From Lacunisphaera sp. (GTDB lineage: Bacteria; Verrucomicrobiota; Verrucomicrobiia; Opitutales; Opitutaceae), in NCBI GenBank assembly GCA_029945445.1, contig JAQSCO010000049.1, positions 51,905 through 115,904 of the forward strand: 64,000 nt of DNA, given 5' to 3'. The notes beneath the pieces are model-generated. The model saw only the letters and a list, made by a program, of their open reading frames with translations, did no database searches and was not told the DNA's origin. Below are positions 8,067 through 16,178 of this stretch, piece after piece. The first letter of the stretch is position 1, and every line of letters starts with the position of its first letter. The translations under genes and the position numbers were made by a program.

Positions 8067-8905
8067 TACTTGGTAGCTACCTTGCTTTCGGTGAGTTCGT
8101 GGAGCCTAAAATACTCGATAGCCAAACTCTTGTGACGACGCATTGCATCCAGGTCGTATTGGGCAGAAACGGAGTTCTTCTCCAACCAGTCAAAGTGATG
8201 GACCAGCGTTCGCCGCGTTGCCCAAGTCAAAGCGTCCTCATTTTCAAACCAGCGCCAGAGATTAACGCGGTATGGGTAGGCGTCCTTTCTCCTGGGTGCA
8301 AACGCACGAGCGGATTCGTGGATATAGACCCCGAATGGAGGAGCAAGACCCTCTGCTTCGTAAGCGTGGGAGATGCCCATGCCTATTGCTGTCCCTCCGA
8401 GATAGCGTGTGTTCTGTTGGAGAATTGTAGAGCCCGCCGCCAGAGAGCTACCTGGAATAAGCGGACCAAAAGCAACGCCCGCCCGCACCATGAATCGACT
8501 GCTGGGCACGCGCTCTTGAACAAACACGTTTGCCAATCCAGCCAAGATTTCAGTGAGGCATGTTTCCAGCAAATCGCGGTTGCTCACATATCCGTAAACT
8601 CCATCCATGACCGGGTTTATCTCTAATTCAGGATGTCGCTGCTTCACAAAGAGTGCAGCCGCGTGAATTTTCATTACTGACCGGGCCGCTCTGGGAAGCG
8701 AGAGCTTCATCAAGTTCCTCGCCCCCATGAGATCCAACCAAAAAACGTAACGATAATCACGTATGTCTGTATTCTGCTCGACTGTGCTGAACATGTATTT
8801 CGGCAATGCGTCACCCCTCGCTTTCAGAAGCCTTTTCAATTGCGGCAAATCCATTTCGGATGTCAGGACATCTGCGGATGATTTGGTTGTGCTTTTAGCT
8901 TTCAT
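8066..8905 (-). CDS. Class III nucleotide-cyclase-like protein within the R-M operon
   Basis: 279 aa. The order of motifs follows the class III adenylate/guanylate cyclase fold: metal Asp D58 in FWLDLMGARN, second metal Asp D101 in MDGVYGYV, RAGVAFGPLIPG (141-152) in the place of the family's R-[IV]G-x3-GP element, and YLGGTAIGMGISHAYEAEG (168-186) where canonical cyclases have G-x2-VN-x-AAR. The usual Asn and Arg of the last motif appear replaced, which could mean altered substrate choice or loss of activity. It sits 5 bp after hsdR and overlaps hsdS by one base. Pycsar cyclases (PycC) are class III-related, so a cCMP/cUMP-type alarm role is possible, but no known Pycsar effector is adjacent. 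Confidence 0.6.
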   Translation of the reverse strand: MKAKSTTKSSADVLTSEMDLPQLKRLLKARGDALPKYMFSTVEQNTDIRDYRYVFWLDLMGARNLMKLSLPRAARSVMKIHAAALFVKQRHPELEINPVMDGVYGYVSNRDLLETCLTEILAGLANVFVQERVPSSRFMVRAGVAFGPLIPGSSLAAGSTILQQNTRYLGGTAIGMGISHAYEAEGLAPPFGVYIHESARAFAPRRKDAYPYRVNLWRWFENEDALTWATRRTLVHHFDWLEKNSVSAQYDLDAMRRHKSLAIEYFRLHELTESKVATK

Positions 8906-8910
8906 AGACG

Positions 8911-11706
8911 TTACGCCGCAAGCACCTCGTTAAGTTCATCGAGCAGCTTGGACAGTTGCTCGCCGAAGAGTTGATGGGCTTTGCCGAGGCCGCCGCGCTG
9001 GGAGAATGGCGCGAATTCGAAATCGTCGGTCTCTATACTACACGTTGTAGCAATGTGATCGCGGATGAGTTCGAGCCAAGAGAGCTGCTCGGGAGCGAAC
9101 GCCTGTCCTTTACGCTGGGCGAGCCAGGAACCGAACCGAGTTTTCACAGAATCAGCAAAGGGTTCGAGGACTGGCTGTTGTTCGAGAGAGAAACGCACGA
9201 GGGCAACAAGATCGGCAAAGCGGCCGGCTTGCGAGCGGCCTTTGACTTTTTCCGGGGCGGTGGCGGCGTAGGCCCGCCAGAGGGTGTCCTCGGTCCAGGT
9301 GGCGTTGGTTTCGCTGAGCTTCTTCTCCAGCTCCTTGAGCATGGGCTCGGTCAGGCGCTGTTTGTAGGGACGCGAATAAAGAATCTGGAGGGCGGTGATC
9401 TCGGCGCGGTTCTTTTCGACGTATTCGCGGAAGGTTTGAACCAGACTCTGGGCTTTAGCTTTCGCCGCGGCGTCAAAGCCGGAGAACTGGACGGTGTCGA
9501 TCGTGACGGTGTCGATGGTCTGCTCGGCATCCTGCTTGGCCTTGGCGAGGGCGTCGCGCAGGGCGGGCAGATCGAAGGGTGCGCAGGCGGCGTCAGCGAG
9601 AGTCTTGCGGGCGGCGGTCATGGCCTCGGGCAACACCTCGGCGGGGCTGGCGCCGGGTTTGCCGGAGGCTTTCTCGGCGATGACGTCGGGATCGAGGGCC
9701 TGCAGCAGCGAGGCGGATAGCTCCGCGACGGTCTTCCCGCCGGCGAGTTCCTTCAGTTCCTTGCGCTGGGGTGCGGAGAGTTCGCGGTCGAGGCGGGCGA
9801 GGCGGCCGGCAAGGGTCGTCAGGGTGTCTTCGTCGCGTTTGCCGAGAGCGACGCCGAGGAGAAGGGCCGGAAAACCGACCGTGCGCTGGCGCTCCAGGGG
9901 ATGGGAGTCGGTCTTGTCGCTCTCGCACACACCGACGGCATCGACGATGACGAAGTGCGTCTTGGCCCGGGCATCGGCACCGGAGACGGCCTGCAGGTCG
10001 GTGGGCGTGAGGACGCGCGTGCCGCGACCTTTCATCTGCTCAAAATAGGTGCGGCTGCGGGTATCGCGGAGAAAGAGGAGGCACTCAAGCGGCTTGATGT
10101 CGGTGCCGGTGGCAATCATGTCCACGGTGACGGCGATGCGAAGCGTGGGCGAGGTGCGGAATTCCTGAATGAGCGTCTCGGACTTCTCGTAGCGCTTGGT
10201 CTCGGGGTTGTAGGTCTTGTAGGTGATCTTCTTGGCGAAATCGTTGCCCTTGCCGAAGACCTCGCGGACGAGATGCACGGTGTCCTCAGCATGGGAGTCG
10301 TCCTTGCAGAAGATGAGGGTCTTGGGGACGAGGGTGCGGCCGGGGAAGAGCTCGGTGAAGAGGGCGTCTTTGAAGGCTTGGAGGACGGTGCGGATTTGGG
10401 ACTTCACGACGACGGAGCGGTCAAGGTCCTTGGCGTCGTAGGTGAGATCCTCGTCGAGGCGCTCCCAACGGACGGCGCGGGTCTCCTTGCTGCGGCGGTC
10501 GACGTAGAAGCCCTTCTCCACTTTGCCGCCCTGCGCAGTAACCTGGGTCTTGATGCGGTAGACCTCGTAGCCGACGTTGACGCCATCGACGACGGCGCGC
10601 TCGTGGTTGTATTCCATCACGAGGTTCTGGTTGAAGAAACCGATGGTCTGCTTGGAGGGCGTGGCGGTGAGGCCGACGAGGTAGGCGTCGAAGTATTCGA
10701 GCACCTGCCGCCAGAGGCCGTAGATGGAGCGGTGGCACTCGTCGGTGACGATGAAGTCGAACGCCTCCATGGGGACAGCGGGATTGTAGGCGACGTCCTT
10801 GGGACGGTCGTCGGCGGTGGCGATCTCGTAGCCGGACTTCTCGTCGAGGTCCTCGTCGTAGGCGGCCTCGCCGCGCAGGATCGAGTAAAGGCGCTGGATG
10901 GTGCAGATGGTGACGCGGGCAACGGAATCGAGCTGGTTGGAGGTGAGGTGCTGGACGTTGTAAACCTCGGTGAACTTGCGGCCGGTGTCGGGCGCGACGA
11001 ACTGCTGGAACTCGGCCATGGCCTGCCGGCCGAGGTTGGCGCGGTCGACGAGGAAGAGGACGCGTTTGGCCCCGCTGAATTTGATGAGCCGGTAGGCGAA
11101 GGCGCAGGCGGTGTAGGTCTTGCCGGCGCCGGTGGCCATCTGGATGAGGGCGCGGGGGCGGTCGGCGGCAAAGGACTTTTCGAGACCGGTGATGCCCTCG
11201 ACCTGGCAGGCGCGAAGATTCTGCGCCGGGAGCGGATGGGCGGTGGGCATGACCGCGAGACGGGCGCGGAGGGTGTCGGACTGGGCCAGCCAGTCGGCGA
11301 GAGTCTCAGGACGATGGAAGGAGAAGACGCGGCGCGAGCGAGGCTCGGGATCGCGCTCGTCGCGGAAGAGGGTTTCGACGCCGGTTGATTCGTAGAGGAA
11401 CGGGAGGCCGGAGATGCCCGCGGGCAGGAGATTGGCAAAAAAATCGGGCAGGTTCTCGGCGTAGTTGGCCGACTGGTCGGCGACGCCGGAGAGGGTCGTG
11501 CCGAATTTTTTGGCCTCTATGACACCCACCGGACGGCGATCCACGAGGAGCAGGTAGTCGCACGGGCCGGTCTTGAGGGGAACTTCGCGGATGGCGATCC
11601 CCTGCCCTGCGCCCAGATTCAGCTGCTTGTAGTTCTGGATGACCCAACCCGTGGCGATGAGCATCTCATCGATCTTCTCACGGGCGATGGCTTCCGGGGT
11701 GGGCAT
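8911..11706 (-). CDS. hsdR: Type I restriction enzyme endonuclease/translocase subunit
   Basis: 931 aa. The N-terminal nuclease domain has a PD-(D/E)xK core: D50 in GPCDYLLLV and E64-x-K66 in GVIEAKKFG. The SF2 translocase follows, with Walker A MATGAGKT (191-198), a DECH box in FIVTDECHRS, and helicase motif VI-like KGRGTRV. The C-terminal ~330 residues are of the EcoEI-type HsdR C-terminal class. HsdR translocates and cuts unmethylated DNA in complex with HsdM2S. It is the first gene of the operon; the promoter must lie in 11,707-11,760, but no convincing -35/-10 pair was identified. Confidence 0.95.
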   Translation of the reverse strand: MPTPEAIAREKIDEMLIATGWVIQNYKQLNLGAGQGIAIREVPLKTGPCDYLLLVDRRPVGVIEAKKFGTTLSGVADQSANYAENLPDFFANLLPAGISGLPFLYESTGVETLFRDERDPEPRSRRVFSFHRPETLADWLAQSDTLRARLAVMPTAHPLPAQNLRACQVEGITGLEKSFAADRPRALIQMATGAGKTYTACAFAYRLIKFSGAKRVLFLVDRANLGRQAMAEFQQFVAPDTGRKFTEVYNVQHLTSNQLDSVARVTICTIQRLYSILRGEAAYDEDLDEKSGYEIATADDRPKDVAYNPAVPMEAFDFIVTDECHRSIYGLWRQVLEYFDAYLVGLTATPSKQTIGFFNQNLVMEYNHERAVVDGVNVGYEVYRIKTQVTAQGGKVEKGFYVDRRSKETRAVRWERLDEDLTYDAKDLDRSVVVKSQIRTVLQAFKDALFTELFPGRTLVPKTLIFCKDDSHAEDTVHLVREVFGKGNDFAKKITYKTYNPETKRYEKSETLIQEFRTSPTLRIAVTVDMIATGTDIKPLECLLFLRDTRSRTYFEQMKGRGTRVLTPTDLQAVSGADARAKTHFVIVDAVGVCESDKTDSHPLERQRTVGFPALLLGVALGKRDEDTLTTLAGRLARLDRELSAPQRKELKELAGGKTVAELSASLLQALDPDVIAEKASGKPGASPAEVLPEAMTAARKTLADAACAPFDLPALRDALAKAKQDAEQTIDTVTIDTVQFSGFDAAAKAKAQSLVQTFREYVEKNRAEITALQILYSRPYKQRLTEPMLKELEKKLSETNATWTEDTLWRAYAATAPEKVKGRSQAGRFADLVALVRFSLEQQPVLEPFADSVKTRFGSWLAQRKGQAFAPEQLSWLELIRDHIATTCSIETDDFEFAPFSQRGGLGKAHQLFGEQLSKLLDELNEVLAA

Positions 11707-11969
11707 GCGTAGGGTGCAGAACAGCGAATAGTCCGCTGCACGGCAAGCGCTCAGCGGGATGGGCCCGGCAGCACGCTAGGCGTGCATGGAACCAAGTGAC
11801 AAGGGACAAGTGGAGGCGGCGGGTGCCGCCGCAGTTGAGCGTTGAGAGACCTAGAGCAGACAACTTAAACCTTAAAACCGAGCCTGGCGCGGCGCGGGCG
11901 CAACCAAGCGGCCGGCCGGGGGTCCTTATCCCTGCAATCCCGCACCATTACCCCCGAGGAGTTATCACC
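11707..11969. other. Divergent intergenic region between hsdR and a secreted-protein gene
   Basis: 263 bp without a gene. It must carry the promoters of hsdR (minus) and of the small secreted protein (plus). A short inverted repeat, GGCGGCGGGTGCCGCCGC, lies at about 11,815-11,832, and TGACAAGGGACAAGTGG just before it is repeat-like. No confident promoter boxes were found. Confidence 0.5.
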
Positions 11970-12410
11970 ATGAAAAGAATCCTGACCGCCCTGTTCGTCT
12001 CCACCTGCTGCTTCACCGCCACCGCCCGCGCCGATGGGCTCGACGACTTCCTCAACAGCATCAACGTCGAGGCCCGGCTCGATCAGGATGGCTTCTCCGC
12101 GAGGGTGAGCGCCCAGTTCGGCGTGCCCGAGGCCCGCGTCAAGGTGGTCCTCAGCACCGTCAGCGAGCCCGCCGATGCCTTCATGGTCTTTCAGCTCGGC
12201 CAGATGACCCAGCAGCCCCCGGAGAGAGTCGTGGAGGTCTACCAGACGCAGAAAGGCAAGGGCTGGGGCGTGATCGCCAAGGAACTCGGCATCAAGCCCG
12301 GCTCGGCGGAATTCCATGCCCTCAAGAACGGCAACTTCCATCTCGGCGGCAAGTCGGACGCAGGCTCCGACAAGGGAAAGGGGAAGGGAAAGGGGAAGTC
12401 GGGGAAGTAG
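11970..12410 (+). CDS. Small secreted protein with Gly/Lys-rich tail
   Basis: 146 aa, family not recognised. The ATG at 11,970 is preferred over in-frame upstream codons because a GAGGA ribosome-binding site sits ~10 bp upstream and the protein then begins with a clean signal peptide (MKRILTALFVSTCCFTATARA, cleavage after residue ~21). The mature part is a compact ~100-residue domain (FSARVSAQFGVPEARVKVVL ... GWGVIAKELGIKPGS). It ends in a flexible GKGKGKGK-type basic tail that may bind DNA, polyanions or the envelope. The pattern VYQTQKGKGWGVIAKELGI suggests a conserved periplasmic family, but no function can be given. Confidence 0.75.
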   Translation: MKRILTALFVSTCCFTATARADGLDDFLNSINVEARLDQDGFSARVSAQFGVPEARVKVVLSTVSEPADAFMVFQLGQMTQQPPERVVEVYQTQKGKGWGVIAKELGIKPGSAEFHALKNGNFHLGGKSDAGSDKGKGKGKGKSGK

Positions 12411-12708
12411 GAGACGGAAGAGGAACCTTCAGCCTTCGGACCTATTGTTCATCGTTCAGTGTTGTGACTGCTGCCGCCCACAGAGGGCACCCGCCATCAG
12501 TCACCCTGCGCTTGCGCTTCGGGCTGTTGCTCTACACTTCACGACGCCATCTCCGCGCTGCCGCGCTCCGTCAATTTTCATTGTTCATCGGGTCCGGAAA
12601 TGGCCAATGAACAATGAACGTTGGACGATGAACGATTTGCCTGGGCTGTCATCGCGGGGTGAGGGCACCCCGCCTCCACCCCTAGCCTCATGCCTCTAGC
12701 CTCGCGCC
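12411..12708. repeat. Intergenic inverted-repeat region with ATTGTTCAT element, copy A
   Basis: 298 bp with no gene. It contains a partial arm at 12,444-12,463 (ATTGTTCATCGTTCAGTGTT) and an element at 12,572-12,634. That element has left arm CAATTTTCATTGTTCATCG, centre GGTCCGGAAATGG and right arm CCAATGAACAATGAACG. A GCCTC-rich run (12,681-12,708) abuts the stop codon of the zinc peptidase gene. Related elements are at 13,631-13,717 and 15,997-16,065. Confidence 0.8.
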
Positions 12709-13413
12709 TTAATCGCTCCTGCGATTTCCCGAGAGGATCATGAGGAGGTAAAGCAGGTTGCCCATCGTGGCGACGAAGGCGGCGACGTAGGTCAGCGCGG
12801 CGGCATCGAGGGTCTCGTTGACGCCTTTCATCTCATCCTGGCCGACGATGCCGAGGTTGACGAGCTGCAGCTTGGCGCGGCGGCTGGCGTCGAACTCGAC
12901 GGGGAGGGTCACAAACTGGAACAGGGCGATGATCGCGAGCGCCGCGACGCCGAGCTGGAGGATGACGAGGCCGAAGGCCTTCATGCCAAGGAGCGAGGCG
13001 AGGACGATACCGAAGCTGAGGACGCCCCAGGCCACCGGCTGGGCGAACTGCATGGCGGGCACGAGCACCTGCCGGAAGTTCATCATGGCATAGCCCTGCT
13101 TCTGCTGGATGGCGTGGCCGGCCTCGTGCGCCGCGACGCCGAGGGCCGCGAGGCTGGTGCCGCGGTAGTTGGGCGAGGAGAGCGCGAGCTGCTTCTTGCT
13201 GGGATCGAAGTGGTCGGAGAGGTCGCCCTCGATCTCGACGATCTCGACGTCGTGGATGCCGGCGCTCTCCATGACGGCGGCGGCGGCCTCGCGGCCGGTG
13301 ATATGGCCGCGCGAGGGGATCAGGATGTTCTTGCTGTAGGCGCTGCGGACGCGCATCTGCGCGTAGAGGCCGAACAGGAACGGGACGATGAGGAGGGCGA
13401 CGTAGATGAGCAT
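12709..13413 (-). CDS. Membrane zinc metallopeptidase (YugP-like)
   Basis: 234 aa. The zinc-binding HEAGH motif lies in GVAAHEAGHAIQQKQGYAM (~residues 94-112), the hallmark of Zn_peptidase_2 (YugP) proteins. Hydrophobic segments occur at the N-terminus (LIYVALLIVPFLFGLYAQM) and three times in the C-terminal half, so it is an integral membrane protein. Length agrees with the family. The substrate is unknown; a role in membrane-protein turnover is usual speculation. It stands alone between two repeat-rich gaps. Confidence 0.85.
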   Translation of the reverse strand: MLIYVALLIVPFLFGLYAQMRVRSAYSKNILIPSRGHITGREAAAAVMESAGIHDVEIVEIEGDLSDHFDPSKKQLALSSPNYRGTSLAALGVAAHEAGHAIQQKQGYAMMNFRQVLVPAMQFAQPVAWGVLSFGIVLASLLGMKAFGLVILQLGVAALAIIALFQFVTLPVEFDASRRAKLQLVNLGIVGQDEMKGVNETLDAAALTYVAAFVATMGNLLYLLMILSGNRRSD

Positions 13414-13752
13414 GGTTGGTAAAGTGGTTAGGAGGAAGGTTGTCAGGAGGGCGGGATTTTCAAGCGGACAATGGCGGGATGGAAAGGGGGGAGCCCGTTG
13501 TAAACCGGCGGGAGGCGAGAGGCGAAGGCGAGAGGCGGAAGGGGAAAGGCGAAGGGCGATCCGTGGAGGGTCGGTCTCCCGACCGACCGCGGTCCGTCAA
13601 GAGACGGGCCGTCCAACAAACGAACCGCGGAATTGTTCATCGTTCATTGTTCAATGTTCATTATTCATCGGGTTTCCGAAATGGCCAATGAACGATGAAA
13701 GTTGGACAATGAACAATCGGCAGCTTGCGCCTCGTGCCTCTCGCCTCATGCC
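13414..13752. repeat. Nested inverted repeats between two peptidase genes
   Basis: 339 bp without a gene. An outer arm of GAGGCGAGAGGCG-type sequence (about 13,508-13,545) faces a GCGCCTCGTGCCTCTCGCCTC run (about 13,728-13,748). Inside lie the 52-bp hairpin 13,564-13,615 and the ATTGTTCAT element copy B at 13,631-13,717 (left arm AATTGTTCATCGTTCATTG, right arm CCAATGAACGATGAAAG). The whole gap is repeat material; no promoter was identified. Confidence 0.75.
13564..13615. repeat. 52-bp hairpin element, copy 1
   Basis: It starts TGGAGGGTCGG, has the centre ACCGCGGTCCG at offset 23-33, and ends GGCCGTCCA. The arms pair imperfectly. A second element of the same length, layout and centre lies at 50,455-50,506. 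Confidence 0.7.
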
Positions 13753-15936
13753 TTACCCGAGCCCCGCTCGGGCAAGCAGCGCCGCCTGGTCCGGCGGGCG
13801 GCCCATGAAGTCGACGAAAAGCTGCATTGGGTCGGCGGAGTTGCCGCGGCTGAGGATCTTCGCCACGAACTCGGCGCCGGTGGCGCGGTTGAAGATGCCT
13901 TCGCGCTTGAAGCGGGTGAACGCGTCGGCATCGAGCACCTCCGCCCACTTGTAGGAATAGTAGCCGGCGGCGTAGCCCGTGGGGTCGGAGAAGATGTGGG
14001 TGAAGCGGTTCTCGATCGTCGGGGCGGGCGGCTCGGTCGGCATGAGGTAGCTGCGGAGGAGCGCCTGCAGTTTCGGGGAGACCTCGCCGTCCACGTAGGC
14101 GGCGGGGTGGAGGTGCAACTCGAGGTCCATGCGGGAAAACGCGAGCTGGCGCATCGTGGCGGAGGCGCTGCGGAAGTTCTTGGCGGCGACGAGGCGCGAG
14201 AAAAGTTGTTCGGGAATGGCCGCGCCGGTCTCGTGGTGGCGCGCGAAGAGGTCGAGGCTGGCGCGTTCCCAGCACCAGTTCTCCATGATCTGCGAGGGCA
14301 GCTCGACGAAGTCCCACGCGACGTTGGTGCCGTTGAGCGACTTGATCTCCCCCTCGCCGAGGAGGTGGTGCAGCAGGTGGCCGAATTCGTGGAAGACCGT
14401 CTCGACCTCGCGGTGGGTGAGCAGCGCGGGCTTGCCGTCCATGGGCGGCGTCATGTTCCCGCACATGAGGCCGAGGTGCGGCGCGCGCGTGCCGTCGGGG
14501 CGGCGGCCGCCGGTGATCAGGTAGTTCATCCAGGCACCGCCGCGCTTGGACTCGCGCGGGTGCCAGTCGGCGTAGAACGAGCCGAGGTGCCGGCCGGCCT
14601 CGTCGTGCACGTCGTAGAATTTCACCTCGGGATGCCAGGTCTCGACGGCGCCGGCCGGGCGCTCGGTGACGCGGATGCCGAAGACGCGCGAGGTGATCTC
14701 GAACATGCCGGCGAGCACGCGGCTCATCGGAAAATACGGCCGCAGCTGCTCCTCGTCGAAATCGTAGCGCGAACGACGCAGCCGCTCGGCCCAGAAGGCG
14801 GTCTCCCACGGGGCCAATGGGCCGGTAGCGGACTTGGTCTGCTCGGCCTTGAACGCGGCGAGTTCGCTCGTCTCGCGGGCGAAGGCCGGGGCGACGCGGG
14901 CATGGAGGTCCTCGATGAAGGCGAGGGCCGTGGCGCCGCTCTTGGCCATGCGGCGTTCGAGCACGAGGTCGGCGAAATGCGGGCGGCCGAGCAGCGCGGC
15001 CTTTTCCTGGCGGAGCGCGAGGATGCGCTTGATGAGGTCGCGGTTGTCCTGCGGCGCCGTCACGCCGACGGCGGCGGAGGCGCTCCAGACCTCGCGGCGC
15101 AGTGCCGCATCCTCGGCGTAAAGCAGGACCGGCTCAAGCGAAGGCCCGTGCAAGGTGAAGCGCCAGGCGGGGGCGGCGGCGGTCCCCTGCCCTTTCTTGA
15201 GCGCATTCTGGCGGGCCGACTCGCGCGCGTGCGGCGGCAGGCCGCGCAGGCGCGTCTCGTCGCGGAGGACGAGTTCCCAGGCGTTGGTGGCATCGAGGAC
15301 GTTCTCGGAATACTTCTGCGTGAGCGAGGCGAGTTCGGCCTGCACGGCCTCGAGGCGGGCCTTCTTGTCGGGCGGGAGATCGGCGCCGTTTTGGCGGAAC
15401 TCCGCCATCGTCTCATCGACGAAGCGCCGGTGCTCGCCGCGCAGGGGGGCGCCGGTGCCGGCTGCCGGCCCGGTGTGCCCCGTTGATTCCTGCTGGAATC
15501 CCGGGAATCGTCCACCGGCCTGCGCCGGGGCGTTTGTCCCGGGAACTCCGTGCTCCGCCGGATTCCCGGGCAAAGCGACGGAAGGATGCGCGGCCGCGGC
15601 CTTGAGGCGCAGCCAGAGGTCGGGGTTCAGCGGGATGCGGGCGAAGAAGGCGGAGACCTTCGGCAGCATGGCGTTGTGGGCGTCGCGCAGCGCCGGCGAG
15701 TCGGAGACGGACGTGAGGTGCGTGACCTTGGCCCAGGTTTCATTGAGGAGGTCGCTGGCGTCCTCGAGGGCGAGGAAGGTGTTGGCATAGGCGGCCGCGG
15801 CGGGGTCGAGGCGGGTGATGGCGGCGATGGCCTCCCCGGCGGCGGTGAGCGCGTGCTCGACGGCGGGCACGACGCGGTCGGGCGTCAGCTGCGACCAGCG
15901 GATGAGGAAGGAGCGGTCGAGAAAGGGATGGTCCAT
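13753..15936 (-). CDS. prlC: M3-family oligopeptidase (oligopeptidase A-like)
   Basis: 727 aa. The zinc site HEFGH lies in [15 protein letters not shown], and the C-terminal catalytic region contains the typical M3 run [18 protein letters not shown]. It cleaves short peptides in the cytoplasm after proteolysis; no signal peptide is seen. Residues ~123-164 (nt 15,445-15,570) are a Pro/Gly-rich segment absent from the usual pattern, where the N-terminal helical domain runs directly into [17 protein letters not shown]. The DNA there holds CCCGGGA-centred inverted repeats, so it looks like an in-frame repeat insertion. The start [12 protein letters not shown] is well placed. Confidence 0.9.
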   Translation of the reverse strand: MDHPFLDRSFLIRWSQLTPDRVVPAVEHALTAAGEAIAAITRLDPAAAAYANTFLALEDASDLLNETWAKVTHLTSVSDSPALRDAHNAMLPKVSAFFARIPLNPDLWLRLKAAAAHPSVALPGNPAEHGVPGTNAPAQAGGRFPGFQQESTGHTGPAAGTGAPLRGEHRRFVDETMAEFRQNGADLPPDKKARLEAVQAELASLTQKYSENVLDATNAWELVLRDETRLRGLPPHARESARQNALKKGQGTAAAPAWRFTLHGPSLEPVLLYAEDAALRREVWSASAAVGVTAPQDNRDLIKRILALRQEKAALLGRPHFADLVLERRMAKSGATALAFIEDLHARVAPAFARETSELAAFKAEQTKSATGPLAPWETAFWAERLRRSRYDFDEEQLRPYFPMSRVLAGMFEITSRVFGIRVTERPAGAVETWHPEVKFYDVHDEAGRHLGSFYADWHPRESKRGGAWMNYLITGGRRPDGTRAPHLGLMCGNMTPPMDGKPALLTHREVETVFHEFGHLLHHLLGEGEIKSLNGTNVAWDFVELPSQIMENWCWERASLDLFARHHETGAAIPEQLFSRLVAAKNFRSASATMRQLAFSRMDLELHLHPAAYVDGEVSPKLQALLRSYLMPTEPPAPTIENRFTHIFSDPTGYAAGYYSYKWAEVLDADAFTRFKREGIFNRATGAEFVAKILSRGNSADPMQLFVDFMGRPPDQAALLARAGLG
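15445..15570. repeat. In-frame palindromic insertion in the M3 peptidase gene
   Basis: About 42 codons. The segment contains GGAATCCCGGGAATC facing TGTCCCGGGAACTCC, and a further GGATTCCCGGG. The encoded stretch is Pro/Gly/Ala-rich and out of character with the helical domain around it. Borders are approximate. Confidence 0.6.
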
Positions 15937-15996
15937 CGGCCGCGTAATGACCGCGCGCAGGGCGGGGGTGTCAAATTAATACAAGGCGCGCGGAGG

Positions 15997-16065
15997 ATTG
16001 TTCAATGTTCATTGTTCATTGGAGTGCGGTCCGAAATGGCCAATGAACAATGGACGTTGAACATT
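15997..16065. repeat. ATTGTTCAT inverted-repeat element, copy C
   Basis: The left arm ATTGTTCAATGTTCATTG faces the right arm CCAATGAACAATGG/ACGTTGAACATT, with centre TGCGGTCCGAAATGG. It is followed within ~20 bp by the displaced receptor-gene tail at 16,082-16,129. Confidence 0.8.
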
Positions 16066-16081
16066 AGCCAGGGCCAGCAGG

Positions 16082-16129
16082 TAGCCTCCCACCGATACGC
16101 GGCGCCGAGGGAGAACTGGCGGCGGGCGG
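16082..16129 (-). pseudogene. Displaced copy of the TonB-receptor 3' end
   Basis: 48 bp matching 17,216-17,263 at 41 of 48 positions. In the receptor frame it reads ARRQFSLGAAYRW, against ARRQFAVGAAYRW in the intact gene; the stop TAG has become GAG. It lies on the far side of the inserted gene 16,179-17,174, so the receptor gene seems once to have ended here. Confidence 0.75.
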
Positions 16130-16178
16130 GCAATACAGGCTTGTCACCCACCCTCGGCGAAATAGCCCTTGGGGCGCA

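Noticed and set aside
9901-11388. 495-codon open frame antisense to hsdR
   Set aside because: Gly/Asp/Val/Leu-rich shadow; hsdR motifs are all on the minus strand.
1-11706. Complete Pycsar or CBASS system
   Set aside because: Only a cyclase-like protein is present; no known cyclic-nucleotide-binding effector or accessory gene is recognised, so only a possible relationship is reported.
13702-15486. 594-codon open frame on the plus strand across the M3 peptidase gene
   Set aside because: Antisense frame kept open by high GC; no recognisable domain, while the minus-strand frame encodes a clear HEFGH peptidase.
12444-16065. CRISPR array
   Set aside because: The repeats are dispersed, palindromic and unequally spaced, with no unique spacers of constant length and no cas genes.
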